Assembly: GCA_024734555.1 (NCBI GenBank)
Contig: JANPWX010000480.1
Span: 1,699,580-1,763,579 of the forward strand
Direction: 5' to 3'
Length of the DNA: 64,000 nt
Origin: Trochalopteron elliotii
Lineage: Eukaryota > Chordata > Aves > Passeriformes > Leiothrichidae
The translations under genes were made by a program, and so were the position numbers. This document shows, piece by piece, positions 48,501-53,776 of this stretch (position 1 is its first letter; each line of letters opens with the position of its first letter). Below the pieces are notes generated by a model, which was not told where the DNA came from, searched no databases, and saw only the letters and a list, made by a program, of their open reading frames with translations.

Positions 48501-48851
48501 CTGTAGTTCACCCACCAGGATGGTTACACTGTTCAGCAGCTTTAGCATCTCTAGTCTCATTCAAAAATAAATGCAGACAATTCTCTAAAGATACTGTTGA
48601 AATGCCATTGTGTTTTTATCCCTGGACATACAGCCCAAGATTATCTTTATTCACTCAAAAATATATACAAGGCCATAGAAGTATAGCAGGGACAGAAAAG
48701 TCACTGCTGAGCCTACCTTGTCACCTTTCTGTCCAGCTGGTCCAGGAGGGCCCACTGCCCCTCTCTCACCTTTTGCTCCAGGCAAACCTTCTGGGCCAGT
48801 AAATCCAGGTGCTCCTATTGGTCCCTGAAGCCCAATTGGTCCTGGTCGACC
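12458..48851 (-). CDS. COL4A6: COL4A6, collagen type IV alpha-6 chain (exons 4-45; N-terminal three exons outside)
   Basis: Forty-two - strand exons between 48851 and 12458 join in frame to 4,932 bases, that is 1,643 codons and a stop. Human COL4A6, as I recall it, is ~1,691 residues with ~48 encoded by exons 1-3, so nothing internal seems missing. The product is a secreted chain that assembles with two alpha-5 chains into basement-membrane networks. Residues run as Gly-X-Y repeats with family-typical interruptions, such as [16 protein letters not shown] (exon 12), CACDGG (exon 21), [12 protein letters not shown] (exon 24) and [14 protein letters not shown] (exon 41). The NC1 domain follows (exons 43-45), with 12 cysteines and the C-terminus [10 protein letters not shown]. 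It is alpha-2-like (even) in NC1, and synteny with ATG4A rules out COL4A2 and COL4A4. Exons 5-16 start and end on whole codons; most later exons split a Gly codon after its first G. All junctions are GT/AG. Confidence 0.96.
13330..13616 (-). CDS. COL4A6: COL4A6 exon 44 (NC1 centre)
   Basis: 287 bases from [20 protein letters not shown] to [10 protein letters not shown]. It includes [18 protein letters not shown] and [11 protein letters not shown], which are diagnostic of even-numbered collagen IV NC1 domains. The acceptor is TTTTCCAG and the donor GTAAGG. Confidence 0.97.
13847..14038 (-). CDS. COL4A6: COL4A6 exon 43 (end of triple helix, start of NC1)
   Basis: 192 bases. The last Gly-X-Y triplets ([13 protein letters not shown]) run into [20 protein letters not shown], the NC1 start. 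Split Gly codons at both ends; the acceptor is GTCCCCCAG and the donor GTGAGT. Confidence 0.97.
14722..14838 (-). CDS. COL4A6: COL4A6 exon 42
   Basis: 117 bases of uninterrupted Gly-X-Y ([19 protein letters not shown] onward, ending GPQGFEG). The acceptor is TATTTCAG and the donor GTAATT. Confidence 0.94.
15194..15340 (-). CDS. COL4A6: COL4A6 exon 41
   Basis: 147 bases. Gly-X-Y is broken by the interruption [14 protein letters not shown], which aligns with a similar interruption in human alpha-6. The donor is GTAAAA and the acceptor ACGTGCAG. Confidence 0.94.
15613..15711 (-). CDS. COL4A6: COL4A6 exon 40
   Basis: 99 bases of pure Gly-[21 protein letters not shown], ending GEMGLRG. The acceptor is TCTTTGCAG and the donor GTGAGT. 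Confidence 0.94.
16581..16742 (-). CDS. COL4A6: COL4A6 exon 39
   Basis: 162 bases: [20 protein letters not shown] to GASGFKG. The short ASDQ break matches the human PSSNQ interruption. The acceptor is TTGTCTTCAG and the donor GTGATC. Confidence 0.94.
17164..17280 (-). CDS. COL4A6: COL4A6 exon 38
   Basis: 117 bases: [16 protein letters not shown] triplets (as read: [16 protein letters not shown]) with the interruption [10 protein letters not shown] that aligns with human GISLPSLIAG. The donor is GTGTGT and the acceptor TTATTCTAG. Confidence 0.94.
17613..17738 (-). CDS. COL4A6: COL4A6 exon 37
   Basis: 126 bases starting [15 protein letters not shown] and ending SSGDTG, with one short interruption (GLGRGAAG). 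The acceptor is TTTAATTAG and the donor GTAAAT. Confidence 0.92.
18949..19020 (-). CDS. COL4A6: COL4A6 exon 36
   Basis: 72 bases: [19 protein letters not shown] then SPGTPG. Human has a nearly identical [13 protein letters not shown]. The acceptor is GTCTCCTCAG and the donor GTAAAG. Confidence 0.95.
19376..19483 (-). CDS. COL4A6: COL4A6 exon 35
   Basis: 108 bases of pure Gly-[21 protein letters not shown] to GAAGPKG. The acceptor is TGCTTTTAG and the donor GTACAT. Confidence 0.94.
20229..20336 (-). CDS. COL4A6: COL4A6 exon 34
   Basis: 108 bases of pure Gly-[21 protein letters not shown] to GQEGPAG. The acceptor is GTCCTTTCAG and the donor GTACTG. Confidence 0.94.
20527..20592. repeat. 24 bp tandem repeat, about 2.75 copies
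   Basis: The unit TAGAATTTTGTATTC plus TTATATACC repeats perfectly. It lies in a COL4A6 intron about 27 bases past the exon 33 donor. Confidence 0.9.
20619..20693 (-). CDS. COL4A6: COL4A6 exon 33
   Basis: 75 bases: [20 protein letters not shown] then DPGFPG, with one interrupted triplet (GESAG). The acceptor is CTTTTCCAG and the donor GTAAAA. Confidence 0.93.
21191..21254 (-). CDS. COL4A6: COL4A6 exon 32
   Basis: 64 bases: [19 protein letters not shown] then PK and a split Gly codon. It starts on a whole codon, matching the phase-0 end of exon 31. The acceptor is TTTCTTTCAG. Confidence 0.93.
21527..21708 (-). CDS. COL4A6: COL4A6 exon 31
   Basis: 182 bases: [19 protein letters not shown], then the interruption SPSKERG, then Gly-X-Y to GMPGER. 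Ends in phase 0 at GTAAAT. The acceptor is TCTTACCCAG. Confidence 0.94.
22004..22129 (-). CDS. COL4A6: COL4A6 exon 30
   Basis: 126 bases with a long interruption, [20 protein letters not shown], then [16 protein letters not shown]. Human alpha-6 has an interruption at the same place. The acceptor is ATTTCTTCAG and the donor GTATTT. Confidence 0.93.
22374..22517 (-). CDS. COL4A6: COL4A6 exon 29
   Basis: 144 bases of pure Gly-[21 protein letters not shown] to GLPGQKG. The acceptor is TTTCTATGCAG and the donor GTGAGA. Confidence 0.94.
23197..23367 (-). CDS. COL4A6: COL4A6 exon 28
   Basis: 171 bases of pure Gly-[21 protein letters not shown] to GFSGPKG. The acceptor is GTTGATTCAG and the donor GTGAGT. 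Confidence 0.94.
23368..25336 (-). other. COL4A6 intron 27
   Basis: About 2 kb without recognised exon, RNA gene or repeat. A few 60-75 codon frames show no family resemblance. The human protein has no extra exon at this point. Confidence 0.6.
25337..25498 (-). CDS. COL4A6: COL4A6 exon 27
   Basis: 162 bases of Gly-[21 protein letters not shown] to GLAGAPG, including [10 protein letters not shown] that aligns with human GPYGIKGKSG. The acceptor is TGTTCCCAG and the donor GTATGT. Confidence 0.94.
25736..25957 (-). CDS. COL4A6: COL4A6 exon 26
   Basis: 222 bases, the longest helical exon: [19 protein letters not shown] onward, with the interruption [15 protein letters not shown] matching human GDIFGAENGAPGEQG. 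The acceptor is CTCTTTAAG and the donor GTAAGC. Confidence 0.95.
26682..26789 (-). CDS. COL4A6: COL4A6 exon 25
   Basis: 108 bases of pure Gly-[21 protein letters not shown] to GLQGEPG. The acceptor is TTACTCTCAG and the donor GTAAGA. Confidence 0.94.
27206..27277 (-). CDS. COL4A6: COL4A6 exon 24
   Basis: 72 bases: [19 protein letters not shown] then FPGLPG. The cysteine-containing interruption is almost identical to human GITLPCIIPGSYG and is strong evidence for alpha-6. The acceptor is TTTGTTGTAG and the donor GTAGGG. Confidence 0.96.
27440..27507. repeat. (TA)n/(TG)n compound microsatellite
   Basis: Alternating TATATA and TGTATA units of about 68 bases in the intron 5' of COL4A6 exon 24. 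Confidence 0.9.
27978..28161 (-). CDS. COL4A6: COL4A6 exon 23
   Basis: 184 bases starting on a whole codon: [20 protein letters not shown], later one interruption (GIGYPG), to GLPGPPG. Human [20 protein letters not shown] aligns. The acceptor is CTGTGCACAG and the donor GTAGGT. Confidence 0.95.
28721..28900 (-). CDS. COL4A6: COL4A6 exon 22
   Basis: 180 bases, phase 0 at both ends: [20 protein letters not shown] then [11 protein letters not shown] to [11 protein letters not shown]. The [10 protein letters not shown] break corresponds to human GEPILSTIQG. The acceptor is TCTATCTGCAG and the donor GTAAGT. Confidence 0.94.
29011..29060. repeat. 25 bp direct tandem duplication
   Basis: GAATCTCCAGAGGGTTT starts two adjacent 25-base copies with two or three differences, in COL4A6 intron 21. 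Confidence 0.85.
29879..30039 (-). CDS. COL4A6: COL4A6 exon 21
   Basis: 161 bases: [19 protein letters not shown] then GISGPPG to GAPGLRGPP. The CACDGGV cysteine pair interruption is shared with human alpha-6 (CACDGGV). Ends in phase 0 at GTAAGG; the acceptor is CTTTTCCAG. Confidence 0.95.
30870..30974 (-). CDS. COL4A6: COL4A6 exon 20
   Basis: 105 bases opening with a non-collagenous interruption [14 protein letters not shown], then [19 protein letters not shown]. The acceptor is CATATAG and the donor GTAACT. Confidence 0.92.
32282..32431 (-). CDS. COL4A6: COL4A6 exon 19
   Basis: 150 bases: [30 protein letters not shown], to GAPGLPGAP. The last base is C rather than G, so the codon split with exon 20 reads Arg, inside an interruption that is also non-Gly in human. 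The acceptor is TTGTCTAG and the donor GTATGT. Confidence 0.92.
33203..33313 (-). CDS. COL4A6: COL4A6 exon 18
   Basis: 111 bases of Gly-[21 protein letters not shown] to GFPGLER. The acceptor is TCTCTCACAG and the donor GTAAAG. Confidence 0.93.
34092..34161 (-). CDS. COL4A6: COL4A6 exon 17
   Basis: 70 bases starting on a whole codon: [20 protein letters not shown] then VIS and a split Gly codon. The interruption aligns with human VFIDIDGAVISG. The acceptor is TCTTTACAG and the donor GTACAC. The split-codon pattern of downstream exons begins at this exon's 3' end. Confidence 0.94.
34162..35460 (-). other. COL4A6 intron 16
   Basis: 1.3 kb, AT-rich, no recognised feature. Confidence 0.6.
35461..35514 (-). 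CDS. COL4A6: COL4A6 exon 16
   Basis: 54 bases, phase 0: [18 protein letters not shown]. Too short to stand out alone; recognised by GGN-X-Y triplets flanked by TTTTGCAG and GTAACT. Confidence 0.93.
36081..36125 (-). CDS. COL4A6: COL4A6 exon 15
   Basis: 45 bases, phase 0: [15 protein letters not shown]. The acceptor is GATGTTCTAG and the donor GTGAAA. Confidence 0.92.
36588..36647 (-). CDS. COL4A6: COL4A6 exon 14
   Basis: 60 bases, phase 0: [20 protein letters not shown]. It aligns with human GLGTTGEKGEKGEKGIPGLPG. The acceptor is TTTCCTCAG and the donor GTAGGT. Confidence 0.94.
36648..38011 (-). other. COL4A6 intron 13
   Basis: 1.36 kb with no recognised repeat, RNA gene or additional exon. 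Confidence 0.6.
38012..38065 (-). CDS. COL4A6: COL4A6 exon 13
   Basis: 54 bases, phase 0: [18 protein letters not shown]. The acceptor is CCTTGGCAG and the donor GTGAGG. Confidence 0.94.
38206..38298 (-). CDS. COL4A6: COL4A6 exon 12
   Basis: 93 bases, phase 0: [20 protein letters not shown] then [11 protein letters not shown]. The interruption is almost unchanged from human [19 protein letters not shown]. The acceptor is GTCTACAG and the donor GTCTGT. Confidence 0.96.
39142..39183 (-). CDS. COL4A6: COL4A6 exon 11
   Basis: 42 bases, phase 0: [14 protein letters not shown], identical to human over [12 protein letters not shown]. The acceptor is TCTCCTAG and the donor GTAAAT. Confidence 0.95.
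39320..39355 (-). CDS. COL4A6: COL4A6 exon 10
   Basis: 36 bases, phase 0: [12 protein letters not shown]. The acceptor is ACATTTAG and the donor GTAAGT. Confidence 0.93.
39937..39999 (-). CDS. COL4A6: COL4A6 exon 9
   Basis: 63 bases, phase 0: [20 protein letters not shown] ending in Q. The acceptor is TTTTTATAG and the donor GTGAGA. Confidence 0.94.
40130..40192. repeat. AT-rich low-complexity tract
   Basis: Repeated TATATA/AATATT words in COL4A6 intron 8, imperfect microsatellite. Confidence 0.7.
40468..40503 (-). CDS. COL4A6: COL4A6 exon 8
   Basis: 36 bases, phase 0: [12 protein letters not shown]. The acceptor is TTTTTAG and the donor GTAAGT. Confidence 0.93.
41058..41126 (-). CDS. COL4A6: COL4A6 exon 7
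   Basis: 69 bases, phase 0: [20 protein letters not shown] then GMK. The break [13 protein letters not shown] matches human DPVLAPGSFKGMK. The acceptor is TTAAATCAG and the donor GTAAGT. Confidence 0.95.
41460..41712 (+). mobile_element. CR1 LINE fragment (3' end of ORF2, degenerate)
   Basis: The stretch matches my memory of the CR1 reverse-transcriptase C-terminal region. It runs GGGTCCTTGGCAGGCT, GGGCCCATGTAAACCTCA, GGGGCAATCCCAA, GAAAGCAGCCCTGGAGAAGG, then TATCCTGGGCTGCATCCAGA and TGAGGGAGGGGAT. It is on the + strand, antisense to COL4A6, in intron 6, and has indels and no intact frame. Confidence 0.88.
41884..42000 (-). CDS. COL4A6: COL4A6 exon 6 (Cys and N-glycosylation site)
   Basis: 117 bases, phase 0: [20 protein letters not shown] then [23 protein letters not shown] is a sequon found at the same place in human alpha-6 ([10 protein letters not shown]) and in other collagen IV chains. 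The acceptor is TTTCCACAG and the donor GTATGT. Confidence 0.96.
42001..47518 (-). other. COL4A6 intron 5 (5.5 kb)
   Basis: Largest intron between identified exons. Apart from a possible CR1 tail near 47.2 kb I recognise no exon, RNA gene or element. Frames of 60-109 codons are scattered and unconvincing. The flanking exons join directly in the human protein, so no coding exon is expected. Confidence 0.6.
47170..47245 (+). mobile_element. Possible CR1 3' end remnant
   Basis: CCTGAGGTCCCTCTCAATTC and a following TTTGATTTTATGATACAGTG resemble the CR1 3' tail (AGGTCCCTTCCAAC... ATTCTATGAT). Short and diverged. Confidence 0.45.
47519..47563 (-). CDS. COL4A6: COL4A6 exon 5
   Basis: 45 bases, phase 0: [15 protein letters not shown], one residue off human [15 protein letters not shown]. 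The acceptor is TTTCTTCAG and the donor GTAAGT. Confidence 0.95.
48717..48851 (-). CDS. COL4A6: COL4A6 exon 4 (first collagenous exon)
   Basis: 135 bases, phase 0: [19 protein letters not shown] onward to GPAGQKGDK, all Gly-X-Y. In human this exon follows the 7S cysteine exon ending FPEKGAR. The acceptor is TATATTAG and the donor GTAGGC. No further COL4A6 exon is found to the right. Confidence 0.95.
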
Positions 48852-49079
48852 CTAATATAAATTAAAAACAAGTCAATGCATCATGTCCACAAACTCCTTT
48901 GTAATTACCCTTTCCAACTCAACTTTTAATGCAATTTGATACCTCTCTGGGCAGTTAGGACTAAAGTTTTCCCTGTCCATTCTCAGATTTGCACACAGGA
49001 CTTGAGATGGAGCCACACCAGCACAGACTAGAGGACAACCACCTCCCTCAACTGGCTGCTGATGAAGTGCTGAACATTA

Positions 49080-49316
49080 AGGTTGGAAGATTTCTGCAAG
49101 ATCAAGTCCAGCCTTTGACTGAACACCACCATGCACACTAAATCATACTGCCAAGTGCCACATCCATTCATTTTTTGAACAATTCCAGGCATGATGACTC
49201 TACAATGTTCCAGTTCTTAGCCACTCTTGCAGTGAAGAAATTTTCCCTAATATCCAACCCAAGTCTCCCCTGGCACGTTGAGGCCATTTCCCCTTGTATG
49301 ATCCCCACCTCCTTTC
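49080..49316 (-). mobile_element. CR1 LINE 3' UTR copy, first part (interrupted)
   Basis: Read on the + strand this is antisense CR1: GGTTGGAAGATTTCTGCAAG, AACACCACCATGCACACTAA, AAGTGCCACATCCATTCA, GTGAAGAAATTTTCCCTAA, GAGGCCATTTCCCCTTGTA. It ends at CACCTCCTTTCAGAG, exactly where the 265 bp repeat begins. The CR1 sense strand is the same as that of COL4A6. Confidence 0.92.
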
Positions 49317-49584
49317 AGAGATACACATGATTCATGCTGAACTTGTGGCACAAACTTGGTCAGAGTCCAAATTTATCCATAAAAATGCCCAGGTATATAA
49401 AAAAATAACACTGTTTTTACCAGCATCATATTCATTACAGACAAGCATCTATCTCATTTAGTGCTGCTGCATTGTAAAAGCCTGGTGCACAAATATGTTT
49501 GAGAATGCAAGTCATAGATTTCAAATATACAAAATTCTAGTGGGCTTTTGAGACAACATTCACAAGTCACAGTCATTTTGATAA
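49317..49584 (-). repeat. ~265 bp repeat inserted in CR1; left arm of an inverted repeat
   Basis: Its reverse complement matches 52553-52806 at about 90 percent by eye, apart from ~22 extra bases here. It interrupts a CR1 copy that resumes at 49585, so it looks like a mobile-element insertion. No terminal motif or target duplication was clear and no coding frame is present. Family unknown. Confidence 0.85.
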
Positions 49585-49732
49585 GTGATAAGCTCCCCAT
49601 TGAAGCTTTCTCTCCAGGCTAACCAAGCCCAGCTCCACCAGCCACTTCTCATCAGACTTGTGCTCCTTCAGATGCTTTGCTGCCATTCTCTGGGCATGCT
49701 GCAGCACCTCATTGTCAGGGGTTGTAGGAGGG
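49585..49732 (-). mobile_element. CR1 LINE 3' UTR copy, second part (resumes after insertion)
   Basis: GTGATAAGCTCCCC, TCTCTCCAGGCTAACCAAGC, ACTTGTGCTCC and TGCAGCACCTCATTGTC continue the antisense CR1 consensus (GTGATAAGGTCTCCCC... CTCCAGGCTAAACAACC... CAGCACCTCAATGTC) just beyond where the first part stops. Confidence 0.9.
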
Positions 49733-49737
49733 AATGC

Positions 49738-50308
49738 CCATTTCCCTGGCTTTCCCTGGCTTTCCCTGGGTCTCTCTGGGTATCTCTGGCTTTCCCTGGA
49801 TTTCCCTGGGTCTCTCTGGGTATCTTTGGATTTCCCTGGATTTCCCTTTCCCCAGATTTCCCAGAGTTTCCCTGGATTTCCCTTTCCCTGGATTTCCCTG
49901 GGTCTCCCCGGATTTCCCTGGCTCTCCCTGGTTCTCTCTGGGTTTCCCTTTCCCTGGATTTCCCTGGTTCTCTCTGGGTTTCCCTTTCCCTGGGTTTCCC
50001 TGTGTTTCCCAGGGTTTCCCTGGATTTCCCTGGTTCTCTCTGGGTTTCCCTTTCCCTGGATTTCCCTGGATTTCCCAGGGTTTCCCCAGATTTCCCTGGT
50101 TCTCTCTGGATTTCCCTGGGCCTCTCTGGATTTCCCTTTCCCTGTGTTTCCCAGGGTTCCCCTGGATTTCCCTGGCTCTCTCTGGGTTTCCCTGGATTTC
50201 CCTGGCTCTCTCTGGGTTTCCCTTTCCCTGTGTTTCCCTGCATTTCCCAGGGTTTCCCCGCATTTCCCTGGCTCTCTCCGGGTTTCCCTTTCCCTGGATT
50301 TCCCTGGG
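49738..50308. repeat. TTTCCCTGG minisatellite (9 bp core, ~570 bp)
   Basis: Dozens of TTTCCCTGG units mixed with TCTCTCTGGG variants form higher-order blocks (often 18, 27 or 36 bases). The period is a multiple of three and holds few stops. Frames of 250-346 codons therefore stay open on both strands; they are artefacts. The - strand carries evenly spaced GGG runs. Confidence 0.95.
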
Positions 50309-50620
50309 AGAGCCAAGCGCAGGGTGGGTGCAGTCCCGGGCGCTGCCGGCAGAGGGCGCGGCCCCCGCGGGGATGCGCTGCGGGCGCTCCCGGCCGTGCC
50401 CGGCTCGGTGCCCGGCACCGCCCGGGTTCGTGCTCACGTTCACATCCACATCCACCTTCACATCCACATTTCCCCTCCCGGATCATGTCCACAGGACGTC
50501 AAACACACCGGTCTAAAGTCCCAGAGTATCAGCACAAAACGCGCTTTATGGCCATGCTTTCTACTGGAAAGACAATCCGTGGATTACACGAAGTTACCCG
50601 CGTAAAGAATCGAGAGTTAC
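50309..50620. promoter_or_regulatory. CpG-rich island-like segment in the COL4A6 5' intron
   Basis: About 100 bases of very GC-rich sequence with dense CpG (for example GGCGCTGCCGGCAGAGGGCG) sit in AT-rich intron. They are followed by a short TTCACATCCACA tandem block and ~150 bases that still hold many CpGs (AACGCGC, ACCCGCG). It could be an unmethylated regulatory element or internal promoter, or a young GC-rich repeat not yet CpG-depleted. No transcript start can be shown. Confidence 0.55.
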
Positions 50621-52552
50621 AGTAAAATAGAATGGAGGAGGAAGTTAAAAAAACCCACCACACCTTAATAATCCCACCACATAATGCCCCCTCCTTTTAA
50701 TTCTCACGTCCATGGAAGTGTGTTTCCCTTCTACTTTCTTAACTCCCTAAAAGAGCAGAAGGAATGCAGCTCCCTGCTGCAAGTGTTTTAGTAATCTCAG
50801 CTGGAGACATACAAAGCCCTGACTCCACGGCTTGGCAGGTAAAAGACTTTTACTGTTAATTTAAAAATGCATTGTTACATGTTTAAAATCAAGCAAAGTG
50901 AAACAAACTGTCCGTGATTTTAAAAATTCCTTTCCCAGGATCATTTTTAGTACCTGTTTAGGCCGAAATGTTTTTTCCCATATTCCATGTGTCTTCACTG
51001 TTGGAGCAGTTTTCTTTTAACTGCAGCAATTCTCCCATATCAGTCTTTCTGCTGTGATTGTTTCATCCTGGCCTTTTAACTGAGGTCAAGTGCATGTTTG
51101 ATATTTCATACCTTTTCTGTCTAGACACTGTCCATAGTGTGCACTTCCAGAGGCACAGGCTCACATCTGAAAAGGCTTTTATGTTGATTATTTTTAGCTT
51201 TCTTCACTCTGGGCTAATTATCAATGGAATCCTTTCTATTGGAAACTATATAATCAGAACATTAATCCCCAAAGCTTCAGTGGTCCTTGGCAACCATACA
51301 CAACAAGAAACATGTTAAAAATCACATGCTTTGCTCTCACTTAAAAAAGTTAAAGCTGAGAGAGAATTTCCCATAATCACAAGCAATTCAGAGGCTTTCA
51401 GGCAACAATTCATTTACAAAGCACGGGCTGTGGACTGTTTACCTCAAGGTTACACAGCAGTGCTGAGGCATAACCCAAAAATGGGCACTGTTACACTTCC
51501 AGTCTTACCTCTCATGAAAGAAACAAAGAAACGGCATCCAAGAGCCCACCAGGTTTGTAGAGAAAACACACTGTGAATTCCTCATTTGTTTGAACTGCTA
51601 ATACTTCTGTATTCCATTAGTTTGATTGCCTGGTTAATGACAGTGTTTCACAACGACTGGAACTGATGGGAATTAACATTTTAGGAGGCTTTTGTTTTGC
51701 TCTGTGGCAGGTGGCTCTGAGAAATAAATATATGTAGACTGGAGAGTAAAGACCAGCAACTACATCTTCTGCTTGTGTTTGGATGAGCAGCTCTCTGACA
51801 GAAGAATTAAATATGTTCTCTGGGCCCACAGCTAAATAGCTCTCCTGCATTAGTGCCCTACAAGAAAGATTTTAGCAGCACTTGAAGATTCTGTCCAGTG
51901 CCTTGGAGTGTCACTAAAGCATAAGGACACAGTAAAGTGCTTCTAATCTCTCTGATAATGTGATTATGCCATGATAATCAGGCTCTCAAGAATTCCCACT
52001 GTTTCTTTTGAAGCCTGTATGGATGGAAATCATGTTTTCTATGCTGAAACAAAGGACTTGCCTTCACTGCTAGAAAAGCAGTATTTTTTGCCACTCAGCA
52101 GCACTCCCATGAACTTTTCCAAGACCAGAGCATTATGAAGAGCAGGCACGGTGGCATGCAGGAGCAATTGGAGGACAAGAGCACAATGAAGACTCAGGTT
52201 TTTTACCTGAGCTTGCAGAGCTCAATGCCAGGTGGAACTTCTGTCTGACCTCAACGTGCTTCTCTGTGCTTTAGCACCAGGATTGCTCTTACTTGTCCAA
52301 AGGATAAAAAGAATAAAACATCTCTTAGCAGTGAGGAGAAGCTGAAATATAAAATGTGGAGTACATCAAACAAAAACTGCAACGAATCAACGGAACTCCC
52401 TAATTTTAATCCTTAATATTCAACATATATTTCACAGTAGCTTGCAGAAAAGCCATTAGCAATTAATGCAAGTGGTATCGTTTTGGTTTCCCAGATGAAT
52501 TTTAAAAAGAGGAAAATTATGGAATGCTAAAAACACCAAGAAATAACAAAGC

Positions 52553-52806
52553 CAATGAAATTACTGTGACTTGTGACTGTTCTCTCAAATGCCCATTAGA
52601 ATTCCATATATTTGAAATCTGTAAGCTGCATTCTCAAACATATTTGAGCACCAGGTTTTTACAGTGCATGCCTGTCTGTAATGAATATGATGCTGGTAAA
52701 AATAGTTGTTATTTTTTTATATACCTGGCCATTTTTATGGATAAATTTGGATTCTGACCAAGTTTGTGTCACAAATTCAGCACGTATCATATGTATCTCT
52801 GTTACA
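52553..52806 (+). repeat. Second copy of the ~265 bp repeat; right arm of the inverted repeat
   Basis: Reads ACTGTGACTTGTGACTGTTC, CATATATTTGAAATCTG, CTGTCTGTAATGAATATGAT, TTATATACCTGGCCATTTTT, TCTGACCAAGTTTGTGTCAC, ending GTATCTCT. The reverse complement of 49317-49575 has the same order. It lacks a ~22 base internal stretch present in the left arm. Confidence 0.85.
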
Positions 52807-53749
52807 CAAATATCCACTGCAAACCATTACAAACGCTGGCTCAGACATTCAGCTTTCCATTCTCACTGTGTTGCAAGCAAGAGAAAAAAATGCCCAGAAA
52901 AGGAACCTCCCATTGCTTCTGAGTCACCACACTGCAGAAGGCAGAAAAACCAAAGAAAGTGTAACTTGATGGCAGTGTGTTTCAAGATGGAAAAGGTTCT
53001 GCAACTTCCTTACCCCCTTTTAAATTCATCTGTGTCCCAGGGTGTCATGAGGAAAGGCTTGTACAATGGGTAATGATGGGGCCTCTGCTGCTGCACAGTC
53101 CAGCACATGACACTTTCTCTATTGTCCCTACCCCTTTTGCCAGCTCTAATACCTCCCAGAAATTTTCGCCCACTGAAGCATTGCTGCTACACATAGCATT
53201 GCAAATTCCAAACATTCTTTTATTTCCCATTGCCTCTGTGAGCCTGGAGGATAAATCCAATTGGTCTGTCACTGTGTAAAGGAACACACGTGGAAGTGGT
53301 ATGGAACCACTGGACATGCCCCTTACTTCTGGGACAAAAAAACAATACATACTTGGAGAACAATTCAACTGCCCTAAGTCACTGTCAAATGCCAGCTCAG
53401 TGATTCATCACCATAAAGAACACTGGAACCCACTAAGATAAATCTAGCAGCTCTGGTAATTAAGCAGAAAATACTGATCAGGAAGGGCAGAATTGATTGC
53501 TGGTTTTGTTAGTGAATTTGTAGACTGCCATATTTCAGGCAGCAAAGCACTATTCATTTTCTGAGCAAAATTAAGGTCCTGTGTATGAAAAGAGCAGCTG
53601 AATTTAAATATGCTCATGTCTTCTGAAATCAACATGTGGTTTCTTCTCTATGAGAATTCAGTGACCAAGTTTTTTAAATCACCTATTGTTTTCCCCATAA
53701 AACATGTTCTATTGACACAAAAGATTGTTAGTGAAATATTTACTTCATG

Positions 53750-53776
53750 CAATATTTACAATATTTGCAATATTTG
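53750..53776. repeat. 9 bp x 3 tandem repeat
   Basis: CAATATTTA, CAATATTTG, CAATATTTG in series. Confidence 0.85.

Noticed and set aside
12458..48851. COL4A2, COL4A4 or another collagen as the identity of the minus-strand gene
   Set aside because: The [19 protein letters not shown] and GDVFGAES interruptions and the ATG4A neighbour fit alpha-6. The summed length also agrees with alpha-6.
49573..50625. Reading frames of 250-346 codons on both strands, partly Pro-Gly-Lys repeats
   Set aside because: They are produced by a minisatellite with a period divisible by three. Several frames are open at once on both strands, there is no start context, and the repeats are not Gly-X-Y.
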